This document shows, piece after piece, positions 49,660 to 62,050 of a stretch of 64,000 bases of DNA. Each line of letters opens with the position of its first letter. Position 1 is the first letter of the stretch. This stretch comes from Trametopsis cervina (lineage: Eukaryota; Basidiomycota; Agaricomycetes; Polyporales; Irpicaceae), in NCBI GenBank assembly GCA_022385755.1, contig MU278355.1, positions 1,182,974-1,246,973 on the forward strand, in the 5' to 3' direction. The notes under the pieces were generated by a model. It saw only the letters and a list, made by a program, of their open reading frames with translations, ran no database searches and was not told the DNA's origin. The translations under genes were made by a program, and so were the position numbers.

Positions 49660-50026
49660 TCCCATCTTTCTGGTTAGCTTTCTCATCGTTCGCTCCCACT
49701 AGCGTAGTGCCAGCGGCAGTCTGTCTATCAGCTCGCCCGAGGTCTACTTAAACAACTCACCCAGTCGCTCGTTTTATCGTATCCCCCCGTTTTCCTCCAT
49801 CACCCGCCCGGACTGACTTCTTTTCCGGCCGCACATAACATCCACGTCTGTGTCCCCCCTCGCCCCACCGCCCTTAAAACACAAACAAACCCGTCGCAAA
49901 GAGCCTTTGCGTCCCCCGCGTGCTGTGCACCGTCCACCACACCAAGTCCAAGTCCTTCGCTGGTTCTTGGTCCCAACCACTTAAACAAATCAACTTCACA
50001 CAAACCAACAACCCACCATCCCAACA

Positions 50027-52027
50027 ATGGCCATCCTCCTCTACACATTCGTCCTCCTCGCCGGCTACTACCTCTACACCCGCCGCCCCTCCTCCTCCAC
50101 CTCCCGTCTCCTCCCGCCAGGCCCCGCCCCAGTGCCCGTGCTCGGCAACCTCTTCGACCTCACCACCAAAGAACTATGGGTGCGCATCACGAACTGGTCC
50201 CGCATCTACGGCGACGTCGTCTATATACACCTGTTCGGCCAGGGCCTCGTGTTTTGCAATACTGCGGAGGCGGCGACGGACCTTCTGGATAGGAAGGGCG
50301 CGATTTATTCGGACAAGCCTGCGCTCATTATGACTGGGGATCTGTGAGTCTCCTTCTCCCTCCTTTTCCTTCCCTCTTCCCTCCCTTTCCATTTCCACCT
50401 CCGCTTCCTCTGTTGTTTCGCGGATCATTCATTCACATTCGCTAACGCACCTACAGCTGCGGCTGCGAGAACATGGTCGCAATGACGCGCTACGGCGACA
50501 AATCGCGTCGCCAACGCCGTCTAATGACCACCGCCTTAAGCACCTCCGCCTGCCGCGCCTACCGCCCCCTCCTCGCCGACGAGTCCCTCACCCTCGTGCG
50601 CCGCATGCTCTCCGACCCCTCTTCCTACTTAGGCTATCTGCGCCAATACGCGGGAGGCTTGACGCTGCAGGCGATATATGGCTATCGGGCGGAGAGCCAT
50701 GAGGATGCGTTTTTGACGCTTGGGATGGAGTGTGTGGATATTTTGTCGAATGAGATCGCGAGTGGGGGTGGGATTTGGCCGGTTGATATCTTCCCGTTCT
50801 GTAAGTCGCTTTCTCTCTCTTGAGCTGTTGGATGTGAGGATAGGAGCTGATGGTGGGTGAATGGATAGTGCGCCACCTCCCGCTGTGGGCGCCCGGCGCG
50901 GGATTCCTGCGTAAAGCTATCGTATGGCGCGCAAAGATGCAGGAGTTCGTCGACAAGCCGTACGAGCTCGTCAAGGAGCGCATGGTCAGTCTCCTCCTTC
51001 CTTCTTCCTTCTCCCTCTGTCTCTCTTGGAACGTGATTATTGACGGGTGACGCCACCCAGCGCGAAGGAACCGCAGTCCCGTGCTTCGTCACGACGCTCC
51101 TCACAGACGTGCGCGACGGCAAGGAGGTCGACGCGCAGCGCGATTTCGACATTCGGTGGACGGCGAACTCGATGTACTCTGCTAGCATGGATACTGTATG
51201 TTTCTTTTCCCTTTCTCCCTCTTCCCCTGCCTCTCCTTCCCTTTCCCTCTCTCTCCTTCTCTCCGTTCCCTCGCCTCATCTTGACTTCTACGAAGTGATG
51301 TATGCTGACGCACACACAGACAATAACAGTAGTAACGCACTTCATGCACGCGATGCTCACACACCCAGACGTGCTCTCCAAAGTCCAAGCCGAGATGGAC
51401 GCTGTGACGGGGAACGGCGCGCGCCTGCCGACGTTCGAGGACCGCGAGGCGTTGCCGTACCTTGAGGCTGTTATGAGCGAGGTTTTGAGGTGGGGCGTGC
51501 CGGTCCCGCTGGGCTTGCCGCATCGGTTGATGGAGGATGATGTGTACAATGATATGTTCATCCCCAAAGGCACGCTCGTGTTTGCTAACATCTGGTTCGT
51601 CTTGTCCCCCTTCTCCTTCCTTCTCCCCACCCCACTAACACCCGGATGCTCGTGCAGGAACATGCTCCGCAACGAAGACCTCTACCCAAACGCCGACGCA
51701 TTCCTCCCCTCCCGTTTCCTCGTCTCCCCTACATCTGTCCCCCTAACCCCCGCGCAAAAGAAAGCCCTCGACCCACGCACCTACGTATTCGGCTTCGGCC
51801 GGCGCATCTGCCCAGGCATGCACCTCATCGAAGAGTCGCTGTGGATAGTGATGGCCACCATGGTCGCCACCCTCGATTTGAAGAACCCGGTGGATGAGCG
51901 GGGGAGGGAGAGGAGGCCGAAGGTGCGGTATGAGAATGCGGTGTTTAGGACGCCGACGGCGTTCCCGTGTGATATTCGGCCGAGGTCGGAGGGGGCGATG
52001 CAGCTTTTGAGGGAGGCGGAGTTGTGA
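50027..52027 (+). CDS. Cytochrome P450 monooxygenase
   Basis: This membrane-anchored haem monooxygenase has 518 residues. The N-terminal anchor is residues about 2-18, followed by the proline hinge LLPPGPAPVPVLGN. The I-helix oxygen-binding Thr lies in SASMDTTITVV, formed across a splice. ExxR is in MSEVLRWG, PxRF-like is LPSRF, and the haem loop is FGFGRRICPG with the Cys ligand. Six exons join in phase: 50027-50343, 50457-50800, 50869-50984, 51061-51195, 51320-51594 and 51658-52027. The usual C-helix WxxxR Trp is replaced (YGDKSRRQRR). Third codon positions are C/G-rich. The family and substrate cannot be assigned by eye; no biosynthetic core gene is nearby. Confidence 0.95.
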
Positions 52028-52638
52028 GCGTGGCGTGCTTGGTAGCCAGTGGTAGCTTTGGTGGTTTGGTTTTTTGGTATCTCTTGGACTGCTTTCTTCT
52101 CTCCCACTTTGTTTGTCCCCCGCGCACTCACGCGTTCGCGTTCGCGCTACTCTCGTCTCGTCTCGTCTCTTGTTTTGGCAGATGTTTTGGTATGGGTTCG
52201 GTAGTGTACATAATCGTTTCTTTACTCTTTCTCCCATTAGCTGGGCTCTTACTCGAGCTCTCTTACACTCTCGAGCTCTCGCATGCTCGAGTTCTTTTAG
52301 CGCTTCGTCGCGTTCGGTCTAGTACTGGGCTTTGGTGGTGTTTGCCACGGAGATGGCAGCTTTGCGTTTTGTTTTGTCTTGTCTTGGATGGAATTGGAAT
52401 ACAAGGATCGGTTCTTTTCTGACTTGTGTGCTGTGAGCTTGGTTGTCCTGCAGGTGAGTATTATCGTGCGTATGGAAGTGCCCTTGAACATGTCCCTTTG
52501 CCATGAGAGAGAAACCGAAATGTCCATACAATGATCATACCACGAAAATGTACATGCACAGAGCAACAAAAAAACAGATTATGTCCACAAACAACCACCC
52601 ATTGGCTCAGAAGAAAGAAATCAAGTGCAGAAGCAACA
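52028..52638. other. Convergent intergenic region
   Basis: No gene is seen. The P450 (plus) and the Gfd2-like gene (minus) converge here, so it should hold both 3' untranslated regions. The left part is strongly T-rich. Confidence 0.55.
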
Positions 52639-54810
52639 CTACATACGCACATTCCCCATCCTCTCCGCAACCTCCTCAACCCCCATCGAGCTCTGCCTCG
52701 ACCTCGGCGTCCCCGCCCCTCCCCCTCCCCCTCCCCCTGACCCACCTCCACCTCCACCTCCACGCGCCTCAGGCGGCACAAGCCCGCTCGCCTTGCGCGG
52801 CCTCCCCGGATCCTGTACACTCGGAAAATAACTCCCCGACGAGGTCGATCTCCGTCCCCCTCCTCCCGCAGCGACGTCGGAATCTTGGAGGGGCTTCGGG
52901 GAGCGCGAGGGGGTGTGGGCGGGCGAGATGGGCGAGACGGGCGGGAACGCCACTGGTGTCCCGAGCGGCATTCCCATTCCTACGTTCATAGCGTACATCG
53001 GCATCGGCACCGGCACAGGAGTGAGCATCTGCTGGTGCTGGTGTTGAAGGGGATTCCGACTCCCATTCCGCATCAAAGCCTGCTGAACCGCGCGCCCCCT
53101 CATCGCCGGCCCCTTCGTCGGCATCGGCTCAAGCAAGGTCTGGAGGGCAAGTAATGCCATGAACGCCGTGTTTCCGGCGTTGTGCAATAAATGCATGTCG
53201 AGAGCAGGGGGCGAGGGGAGAGATTGGAGGAGGGCGGGCAGGGAGAGCGCGCTACCTGGGACGCGGGGTTTGCCGGAGGAGTCGTGCATTGCACCTCGGG
53301 CGTTGGAGGCGAAGAGTTGGCGTTCGAGGGAGGCGGTGTCGATTATTAGGACGTTGTGGGGGATTTCTGGGTGAGGGAGCTAACGCCACGGTGGGTGAGA
53401 AGGGGAGGGAGGGGACGTACTGATCTTCATCTCTTCCATGCGCCGCAGGTTCGACCCGATGCCGTGCCCGACGAGGACGAGGCTGTTTGGGATCGTCTCC
53501 GAGTCGGGGCTCGTCATAGAACTGTAACGAGTAAGGTGAGCGGATGTGCGCAGACGATGCGGCGGGGTGGCCTGCCTTATAACCGCTTGTATGATCTGCG
53601 GCAGTTTTTGCCTGGTCGCGAGTAGGCTGTCTCCGAACTGGTGTAGGGATTAGCGGGCGGCGCGTGTACCGACAGCGAGGGGTCAACTCACGGCGTACTA
53701 CATTGTGTCAGGTAAGTTTGGGAGGGATTGGAATGGAGAGGATACGTACCGCCCATGGATAGTTTGGCCGGTGCTTGTTGTGTTGCTTGTCGGCGTATTC
53801 TGTGACTATGTAATGTCCTCGTCTACCGTGCGATATTGTGGTTAACACATGCATCATACCGGGATTTCAGTGTGAGGGGTCTTAAGCGTACCTGTAATTC
53901 ACCTCTGGATCCGGGGGCCAAACACCCACGCTGAAGGAAGAAGCCCACCCGTCAGTCAAAGAACACAAATAGTTCTACTAGAACCTACGCGTCAAGGTGA
54001 TTACACCGTGCAGCAGCATATCCCCACTCAAGACACGTCGACGCATTGCGCTCCGACCACTCGAAATCAAGCCCGAGGAACGTCTTATCGTGCTGCTGCC
54101 ACAAATCACGGATCGCGCGCACCTCGCCGTCGCGCACACGTATCTTCAGTGACGCGAGCACGGCAGCGGGCAGCGTGCTATACAGCTTCTTGTACAGCGA
54201 GTAGTCGGAGATGGTGCGCATGTGTCGGTGCGCGGTCTCGAACGGGGTGACGCGTTGGATGTTGTCCACGAGCGGGAGCGTCTCGCCGAACCTAGCAAGT
54301 GCGCACGCGATCAGTGTGGCTGCTCGCTAATTGCAATGGAATGTAGGGGAGGGGTGAGAGCGGGAGGGATTTACCTCGTCTTGATCATCTTGAGGAAGGC
54401 ACCTATCGTCGTCATCCGCGTCACGATGTGCGCTTTGCCCGTCCAGCAGTCTGTGACGGTGATGACGGGCCAGGAGAAGGTGAGGAACTCCTCGAACGTC
54501 TCGAAGAATACGCCCCAGGATCGTTCATACCTGCCTCTACACCCTCAGAATACACTGGTAGAGTGATGGAATGTGGACGAGACGCACCATGGTATGTTGT
54601 GTAATTGGAAATGGCCCATATACGCCGAGTATATCTGTGTGCCATGGCACAGCAAGTAAGAGGGAGGAAGATATGTTAGAAGGAACGTTATTGCCGCTCG
54701 ATAAACGCCACCACGCCAAGACGGCTGCACCGCCAACAAACTAAGTGTGCACGCACCGATTGCAGATCGTACTCCCATCCTCGAGGTTCGACGAGGTTGA
54801 AATCCGACAT
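52639..54810 (-). CDS. Gfd2/YDR514C-like RNase H-fold (3'-5' exonuclease-like) protein
   Basis: This is a fungal protein with an exonuclease fold of the DEDDh type; the yeast relatives are Gfd2 and YDR514C. The start MSDFNLVEPRGWEYDL is followed by QIYSAYMGHFQLHNIPW and RSWGVFFETFEEFLTFSWPV. The nuclease domain has TFLGLDFEWSER (the D-x-E pair), LVLVGHGIGSNLRRMEEM, and IPHNVLIIDT. HLLHNAGNTAFMALLALQTL follows, where the His is present but the family's Asp appears replaced by Thr. The last 150 residues are low complexity: Pro/Met-rich, then Ser-rich, then long glycine runs. About seven exons encode some 480 residues. The substrate is unknown. Confidence 0.85.
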
Positions 54811-55827
54811 TATTTTTGCGTATTAAGGTTGCGCGATCGCGACGTGGCACCCGGCACTGCTCCGCGAGCACCCTGCTCCCCCTAAGTACGCCGGCTAAGC
54901 CTGCAAAGTCCTAGATCGACCTGGCAGAACTCCTGAGTCGTACCAAAGATGTCTGTATGAAAAATCAGCAAAATCTGTCCGTAAGCAATAACAGAGGGGT
55001 TGGTGAAGGCAGGGATAAAGGAATTCGAAGAAGTCCTGCTCGTCGGATTTTGCAGGCCGGCACAACGCTTGCGCGTCACGGTCAGCTCTTGTAATTCGAT
55101 GGTCACTGCATTCCTGACTGCCGCTTGCTTTTTACTTCCAAGTGACTGATCGGGTCCTTGGTTGCTTATGGATTGGTATATATGCGCCGTGGCGTAGAGG
55201 AATGCACAGGTGGCGGATTTGCAAGTGGTACGAGGACATTGGATAGACTCAGGCTGCCGACTGCTTAGACTGAGACGGCGAGAAGCAAAAGCACACTTCT
55301 CCTATGCGAGAGCAGGCGAGAAGAGTCGCAGGACGTCCACTAGGGGAAAACTTGCTATATTCTCTGGATTCCGTCGGTGTAGCAGACAGACATCAGGAGA
55401 CAAAGCAACTGAGTTGACAGAACCAGTGCATCGCACTTCATGGCCACAGCCCCACAGTTGCACCGAAATTCGGTGACAAGTAATACAAGGCACGGTTTAT
55501 CGGACGCAAATGCGAGTAATCGGTGCCCCTAACGGGCAATGAACGTGTGGATAACTCACTTATCCAGTCAGATGACACTCAATGGGTTAATTGACGCGTA
55601 TCCCTGCGGAAATTTCGAGTACTTTACTTGCCCGGTGTTCTTGACTCGCTCCTCGACACCTCCTGCGACGATGGCTTTCTTCCTCTGAGTTCCTACGACC
55701 TGCATGCCTTGAAACAATTTAACACACATCCACCTATCCTTATACATATTAGCTAGTGCATGTCCCCGTCTCGCCTCTACAAGTACACGTATCTTCAAGT
55801 CACCTCTCTTCTATTGCCTTCAGGAAC
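54811..55827. other. Divergent intergenic region
   Basis: No gene is supported in this 1 kb between the divergent Gfd2-like and C2H2 genes. A TATATAT occurs near 55178 but lies 650 bases before the next ATG. Short open frames on both strands lack features. Confidence 0.55.
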
Positions 55828-57435
55828 ATGAGCTTTGCGGAGGTGAGTTCATCCACCCGACCCCTGCGCTGCGATGTGTGCTCAATTCAACTCGCAGAAT
55901 GAGAGTGCAGCATCCAGCCTGTTGGCCCTGTCCAGGCTAGCTGCCAGTGCCGAGCCTATTCCCATACAGCAGGCTGCGAATGCGGCGGCGGTCGCTCCCG
56001 TTGGGTCTGCGTCGGGCACCCATGCTGTCTCGAACAAGGTCCACAACGCACTCAAGCACCGCCGCCTATCGTCCTCTGGTCAGGTTAAGCGCAGGATGAG
56101 CGAGGCCCGGGAGGCAGCGACGAGACCATCGTGAGTCGTACGGAGTTTGTCCGAATATCCTCCTGAAACAGATCCTATTATGCTTCGCTCTCGGTGCAGC
56201 GCTGCAAACCTCTCTGGAAGCACCGCTGCCCTCAATGCACTCGCAACATTGTCGCTGGCGGGATCGCCGCCCCCACACGCACCGCCTCAGACGTCCACAT
56301 CCTTTGCGTCAGCTGTGGGGACGATTAAGTTTGACCCCTCGGAACAGCCCGCGGAGCAACAGGTCAAACAGGAAGATCAGGAAGTGCACGCCGTCGTTCC
56401 CAACGAGCTCTCCGTGGGCGGCATCACCATCAAGAACGGCAGCGGCAAGAAGCGCGGCACCACGTACTTGTGCGAGAGCTGCTCGAAGGTGAATATACTG
56501 CGCATTGTATTTTCTCGCTCTTTGTTCTCACTTTGATAAAGGTCTACCGCCATCCGTCGTGCTTGGTCAAACACCGATGGGAACATTCTCCACACTGGCG
56601 CGAGGCATCAAAGTTGATGCTTAGCAAGCATCAGCAAGTGCAGTTACTGGAGGTGAGTAGTTTCGGAGTATGCACTTCCTTTGCAAATCTCATAGGAAAA
56701 CAGGCAGCCGCTATCCTATCTCATATTGCCCCTCCCGGCGAAGGCGGAACGTCCTTACCCGAAGACCGCTCTTTATGGCCCTCTTTCCTATCCGGTGGAT
56801 TGTTGCCTATGCCATCGACGGCCAACGGTGCAAAGCATGCGGTCTCTTCATCTCCTGCTGCTCAACCTATGCCGCAACCGTATAGAGTCTCAAGCTCTGT
56901 CCCTACCCAGTCCGCGCTGTCTATGTCTCGGCCCGCGTCAGCTGGCCCGAGAATGCACGATTATGCGATCCCGACCACTACAGGTATCACCCACGTTCGC
57001 CCTGGGGTAGTCGGTGTATCTACAAGCTCGTCTCCTGCTCCAGCAACAGTTCACTCTCAAGCTCTGCCTGTTCCAGTTAGCAGGAGCGCATACCGCGACA
57101 CTCCACGGGGAATGTCTGTCTCGTCGGACGTACTCGAGTCTCCTGTCTCGTCTGCCATTGGCCAGTACTCTTATGGCACGACAGGCAGCTGGTCGCTGGC
57201 GCGCTCCTCCGTCCGCTCTCGCTCCACCTCCGCTCCGAAGAGCGAGGATGACCCGGGCAGTCCTGTCGAGGTCGACATCGAGAGCGATGAGCCGTATGCC
57301 GATACGAGCTACGGGTTCATCTCCCGCGGCCGCCTGAGCTCTGCTAGAGGCGACTGGAAGGACGATGAGTTTGTCAGCTTGCGGTCGGAGAAGATTGAGG
57401 AGGAGTGGGATGGGGAAATGGAGATGGAGATGTGA
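55828..57435 (+). CDS. C2H2 zinc-finger protein, putative transcription factor
   Basis: The protein has 459 residues and one classical finger pair half-site, YLCESCSKVYRHPSCLVKHR-WEHSPHW, split by an intron after SCSK. The motif resembles a conserved fungal single C2H2 finger (Y-x-C-x2-C-K-x-Y-x-H-x2-C-L-x-K-H-R-W-E-H). The flanks are Ser/Ala/Pro-rich and disordered, with basic (KHRRLSSSGQVKRRMSEARE) and acidic (EEEWDGEMEMEM, the C-terminus) patches that could serve nuclear import and activation. Five exons join in phase: 55828-55842 (only 15 nt, MSFAE), 55898-56130, 56200-56488, 56542-56652 and 56704-57435. Targets are unknown. Confidence 0.88.
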
Positions 57436-57863
57436 AGAAAGTTGTACTATAGGATGCGCACTCGTGCTCGCGTTGGAAAGGTCTCTATTTTTACTGTATA
57501 TCGCAAATTTGGTTTCTCGCTTTTTCTCTCTACTTTCGGTCTGCTTACGTTGCTTCAAGGACTCGTCTGTCCTCTATGTAACATACTATGAGCGTTTCTT
57601 GGCGTTGTTGTGTAAATAAATCATTCGAATGTTGAAGACATCCCAAGCTATCTACTCCATTGCTTCGATACGGATCTGATCCGCTGGAATCGTCAGTTTG
57701 TGCTGTAGCGGCCTGCAGTTGTGAAATGTGGCAACGCGGTCACATGATCGGTACGTGACATACATAGGCCAGGGAGATAGCATTGGAGCCTGTGATTACG
57801 GACAGCAGTTAATCCTCAACATATAGTAGAGATGCGGATCGTGCATCACGAACCCCTTTACAG
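57436..57863. other. Convergent intergenic region
   Basis: No gene is seen between the converging C2H2 and glutaminase-like genes. It should contain both 3' untranslated regions. Confidence 0.55.
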
Positions 57864-60800
57864 TCAGCACTCGATGTCCCTTCCTATCGTCGCTGCCTTC
57901 ATTCTTGCCACCTCAACCCTCAACCGCCCCATCTCCATCAACAAGCGAGTATCCCGTGTCGCCCCATATTTCCGGACTGACACGCCGTCAACTGATTTTG
58001 TGCCTAATGTTGTTGGCGGGTCGTACGACTCAGGTACCGATAGAATGTCCAAATCGTCATTGTCACCTTCGGTCTGGCGGATTGGCTCCCCTATGTTAGG
58101 GCGAAGCTTTAATGGTGCAGCATCCTCGTACGCCGTTGGCGAAAGCTGGTGCATTGCTGGAAAGGCCGTATTTCTCCATTGCAGTATATTGCGATTGATG
58201 CGGTATTCGTCAACCCTGTGTATGTCAGAGCCTCCTTCGACGCGTCTGGTGTGCTTTCGTTTACGGTAAAAGATGACTAGGAACACCAGGGAGCCGGTGA
58301 ATGCAATGCTGCCCAACACTGCACCCGCAATCGCGCCTTTTGAGATCCGGTGTTTAACTCCGTTGTCTTTTTCGTTGGGCTCAGTACCCCTACCGGGACC
58401 ACCTCCACCAGCTGTGATGTCCTGCTTAGGTAGTGTCAAAGCCAGCGGTGCAAACATCGCCCCTACAGCAGGACTCCCTTTGCTAATGGCGCCCTGATTG
58501 CCTGTGCTCGCATCATATACCACAGTAAACGGTGAGTTCTGAGATAAGAGACTCTGTGAATTGGCGTTGGCCACCTGTTTGATCATAGCCGAACGAACAG
58601 AAGTGTCCGTAACAATTGCTGCGGCGAACAGCATCCAGTCTAATCGCAGTTAGCATCGATGATAGCCGCTACGTGCTTTAAGAGAGAGCACACACCCGCA
58701 CGAGCTGTAGTGTTTGGGGGGTCAAGAGGTATACCCAACTGATACGAAGCTGGAGGAGACATTCGATCACTGCGTCCCCCGCTTCTCTGAGAACGAAAGG
58801 AATACTTACATCCTTCGAGTTTGAAAGCAGCTGTCTGTGCTTTATATAGCTGCACAATTCGCGAGTGCATTAGCGAGTAGCTTTTATCTCCGCATAGGGT
58901 CAAATTACTTACCCGCCCATCTATCAAGTTCAAACCCAATAATGCATCCGCATAGAGGTTATATAGAAACCCCGGGTTCGATGAGCCAAACGCCTCGACG
59001 GGTAGACCGGCTGTCTGCAGAGCCAACGATAGCCACTCTGCAGCATACTGCGTAGATATGGTCTATTGGGTATGACAGCATCAAACGGATGTAAGTCTGA
59101 AGTGAGTAAGTTGACAGATGAGGAAATGCATACTGTGAAATTATCCTGATCCTCAGCCTGACCCATTGCCGCCGAAATCTTGCCCATCGCACCGATGCCC
59201 ACAACACCCTTCAGCGCGAGGTTCGTCTGGTTAGTCAGATCTGGGTTCATCATATCGGACAACGACGTCACTCTGAGAGTACGAAGAACAGTGAGTGCCC
59301 CAAACGTATCGCGAGAATAAGCTTGTAACTGACTGTTGGGCGGGGTTTAGGGCAGTATGAACGAGGTAGCTCGCCCAGGACTTCAGGAGGGTGTACTGTG
59401 ACGTGAATGCACGCGGGCCGGATGTACAGGGCTAAAAATGCATAGTTGGAAAATAAATAACGCTATGGACTCACGTGCTCTGATAGAAGGGTTGTGTCCC
59501 CGGTTGCTTGCGCGTGTGCAAGGGCCATAATTAGCATGTTCGCAGACTCTGTGAATTTATGAAGCAGTAGGACCACTTTCGCATCAAGCTATATCAGAAG
59601 GAAAGGAGACTACATACGCTCTATCCCCTGGTTATGGGGCTTACTGTTGCCATTTGCGATTGGCCAACTGTCCCCTAACAGTGCGAAGCCCATGATCAGC
59701 GTTGCCTTACCACATCGATAGAACAACTACTAGACCAACTCACCTATATTCGGCGCTGCATACGGGTTTGGATACGGCGCACTGTCTTGGCTATCCAACA
59801 ATGAGTTCAGTAGGTATCCGAGAATGCGCGGGTTAAGGTACAAATACGCCGGCATCGCCGCGTATATAACGTCCACCGGGTTCACGCTGCTCAAAGGTAC
59901 TGCACTCTCGGTCATCGCTACACTAAAGTTGTGGGCACAGTAAATAAATACTCAGTGAATGTTACGAAGTCAAATGCTTATGACTACTCACGGCCCTGTG
60001 CCAACGTATCCCATGTCCTTCATGAATACCTTGATGTCCGACGTATTGAGTACACCTGTGCTTGGGTCACGAAGGAGCGTATACTCGAGCGCACTCATCG
60101 TCTGACGAGTCGATAGCGAAATCAAGGCGGCGTAATCGGCGCCATACGGCGTTGCAGCACTTGCCAGCGATGCATCGAGCGTGGTGGCGGATGCAAGCGC
60201 GGATGTGTAGTTGGTTATCACGTTCGTAATCTATGCAGGCAAGTACAGCGAAGAAGAATTAGTAAATGCAGCTCTGTGAAAGAGTCGATGCCACGTGGAC
60301 AAGACAGAACCTACAACTGCATTTATATTTGGAAGTTGTGACCAGTAATAACTTGTTCGGTTTTCTATGTGGCCAGCACCGTTCGTGTATTGAATAACTG
60401 GGTCTCTAACGAGCCCAAGCGCAAAAACAGCGGTGCCATCCTGGCCCTTTGGGACAGTGCCTAAGTCAATAGCGAAGCCTGCGACATTATTCCTGTTGGA
60501 CGGTCTTTCACTAGCGCATCAGACGAAACATCTTAAAGGACGAGAAGTACTCAAAGAAACTCACGGGCCTACAGGCGATGATACAGGGAGCGAATGGTTT
60601 GTTAAGTTAGTCCCGTGAGCAAACGAGGTACGAATATCTCCAGACGGGCCGATCCCCCATGATACGGAAGCTGTCTAGAGTTCACGCGCGGTTTAGAGGC
60701 TGCACCTTCGTACATCTTGGCTCAGCATAATGAGATACGCACCTTCAATATTGATGTCGCATAATAACCGGTAGCATCTTCTGGTCGGTTACTGGATTCC

Positions 60801-61612
60801 ATGAATGGAAATATAGACGTTGGTTGCATCTGCAACGCAATGGTATCATCGCCCTCGAGTACAGTCCACTGTACCGATTGCGAAAGGTCGCCAACGACCC
60901 AGGCTGTAATTCGATTGAATATATGAGCCTTCTACAGAAGTGTGTACATTCCGCAGAGTACAATGTGCGATAGTTACCTCCAGAAACGTCAGAATATACC
61001 TCCACTCTATGAGAGTCCCCATCTGAAGGCACTGCAGTGATTTGAAGATACGAGAAAGGAAGCGATAGTCGGACAGGGTCTGTAGGCTAAATTTACAAAT
61101 CGTGATTTGAGACAAAGGTAGGAAGTCTTGAGATCTCGTACCTCTATCGGTGTGACGAACATCACTTCAGCGTTGACCTTGCCCCCGCAATCAAGAATGT
61201 ACGAGGATTGAGTTGGGGTAAAGATGAAGCTCTTTTGAGATGCTCCTCTGACATTGGGAAGATCCGCTTCTCCGAGGAGTTTATAGGCGACGCCGTCGAC
61301 GCGTATAGATGCATACCATTCTAGAATCTATCAAAATGTATGTCCGTTAGCATTCCGAGAGTTGCACACGTGGCTTACGTTGCCGAGAGGGTCATAACTG
61401 CGAGGCCAAGCGCTATTCAGGGCAGCGCTTCCTCCAGCCAAAGGGGCCCAAGCATTGAGGTATGGAGACTTGACAGCCAGTGGTAGGGAGTTTGGATTAA
61501 AAGGCCACGTTGTCCAGGCCGTTGGTGGTTGAGAAATCACTAGTGTAGCCAGCTGCAATACAATGATAGACACCAGGAGAACGACTGCCCCACAGGTTGT
61601 AGGGGAGTTCAT
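57864..61612 (-). CDS. GtaA-type glutaminase-like ectoprotein with C-terminal membrane anchor
   Basis: The protein belongs to the fungal extracellular glutaminase A group (DUF4964/DUF5127/DUF4965/DUF1793). It starts at 61612 with a signal peptide (hydrophobic residues about 9-26). LPLAVKSPYLNAWAPLAGGS then opens the first domain. Later blocks are YGADYAALISLSTRQTMSAL, VNPVDVIYAAMPAYLYLNPR, DSWPIANGNSKPHNQGIE and TSQYTLLKSWASYLV. The DUF1793 end has KGVVGIGAMGKISAAM and YLQ-like RWMLFAAAIVTD segments. After a Gly/Pro linker comes a transmembrane helix (GAIAGAVLGSIAFTGSLVFL) followed by basic YRKRKHTRR and a cytosolic tail of about 110 residues. More than fifteen short exons encode roughly 850 residues. 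Substrate is inferred from the family only. Confidence 0.88.
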
Positions 61613-62050
61613 GGAAGTGAAAATGTGGCAATGAGCGTAATAGAGAGAGGAAATCGGAACACCAGGGACTTGAACGTCCAGTCAATTTCTATTCCTGGGG
61701 CTATACAGCTTGAGTGAACTGCACGGTAACGTTCATCACGATGCTGATAGGAATAACGATCGGGTAGTGCAAATGATAACAGCATGAGCTCACTGTCCCA
61801 TTTTACCCCTGAGAAGTGTCTATGTCGGTATATCGTATATGCGTACGCGGGATATGCAATTTGATCAATAAGTAAAAGATTCACTCGGCCATGAGGATAG
61901 AAGAAAACGCACTGGCTCTGAGCGGAAACGTCATCAGCGTAATTTGTGAGTAGCACCCTCAGATGGCTGAATCATATTCTGTGTCGTGCGATTCCTGTCC
62001 GAGTCAACGCGCAACGCCCCAATCGTTCATCACCTCCTGAATAAGTTAAG
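61613..62050. other. Intergenic region upstream of the glutaminase-like gene
   Basis: No gene is supported. It holds the glutaminase-like promoter and the 3' end of the small gene to the right. Open frames on the minus strand lack features. Confidence 0.5.

Larger units (their letters stand above)
46002..50026. other. 4 kb gene-free region with diverged repeats
   Basis: No exon set with a recognisable protein is present. 46310-48265 is a degenerate repeat array (listed separately). From 48330 on, the DNA is GC-rich and pyrimidine-rich with overlapping open frames on both strands, including 48959-49399 plus and 49282-49686 minus, neither of which I trust. A CT microsatellite and a CCAATATATAATC motif (about 49530) precede the P450 gene. 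Confidence 0.55.

Noticed and set aside
48959..49686. Open frames of 134-146 codons, plus and minus, in GC-rich DNA
   Set aside because: Long frames are expected by chance in this GC-rich stretch. The products are Arg/Ser/Pro-rich low complexity with no recognisable domain.
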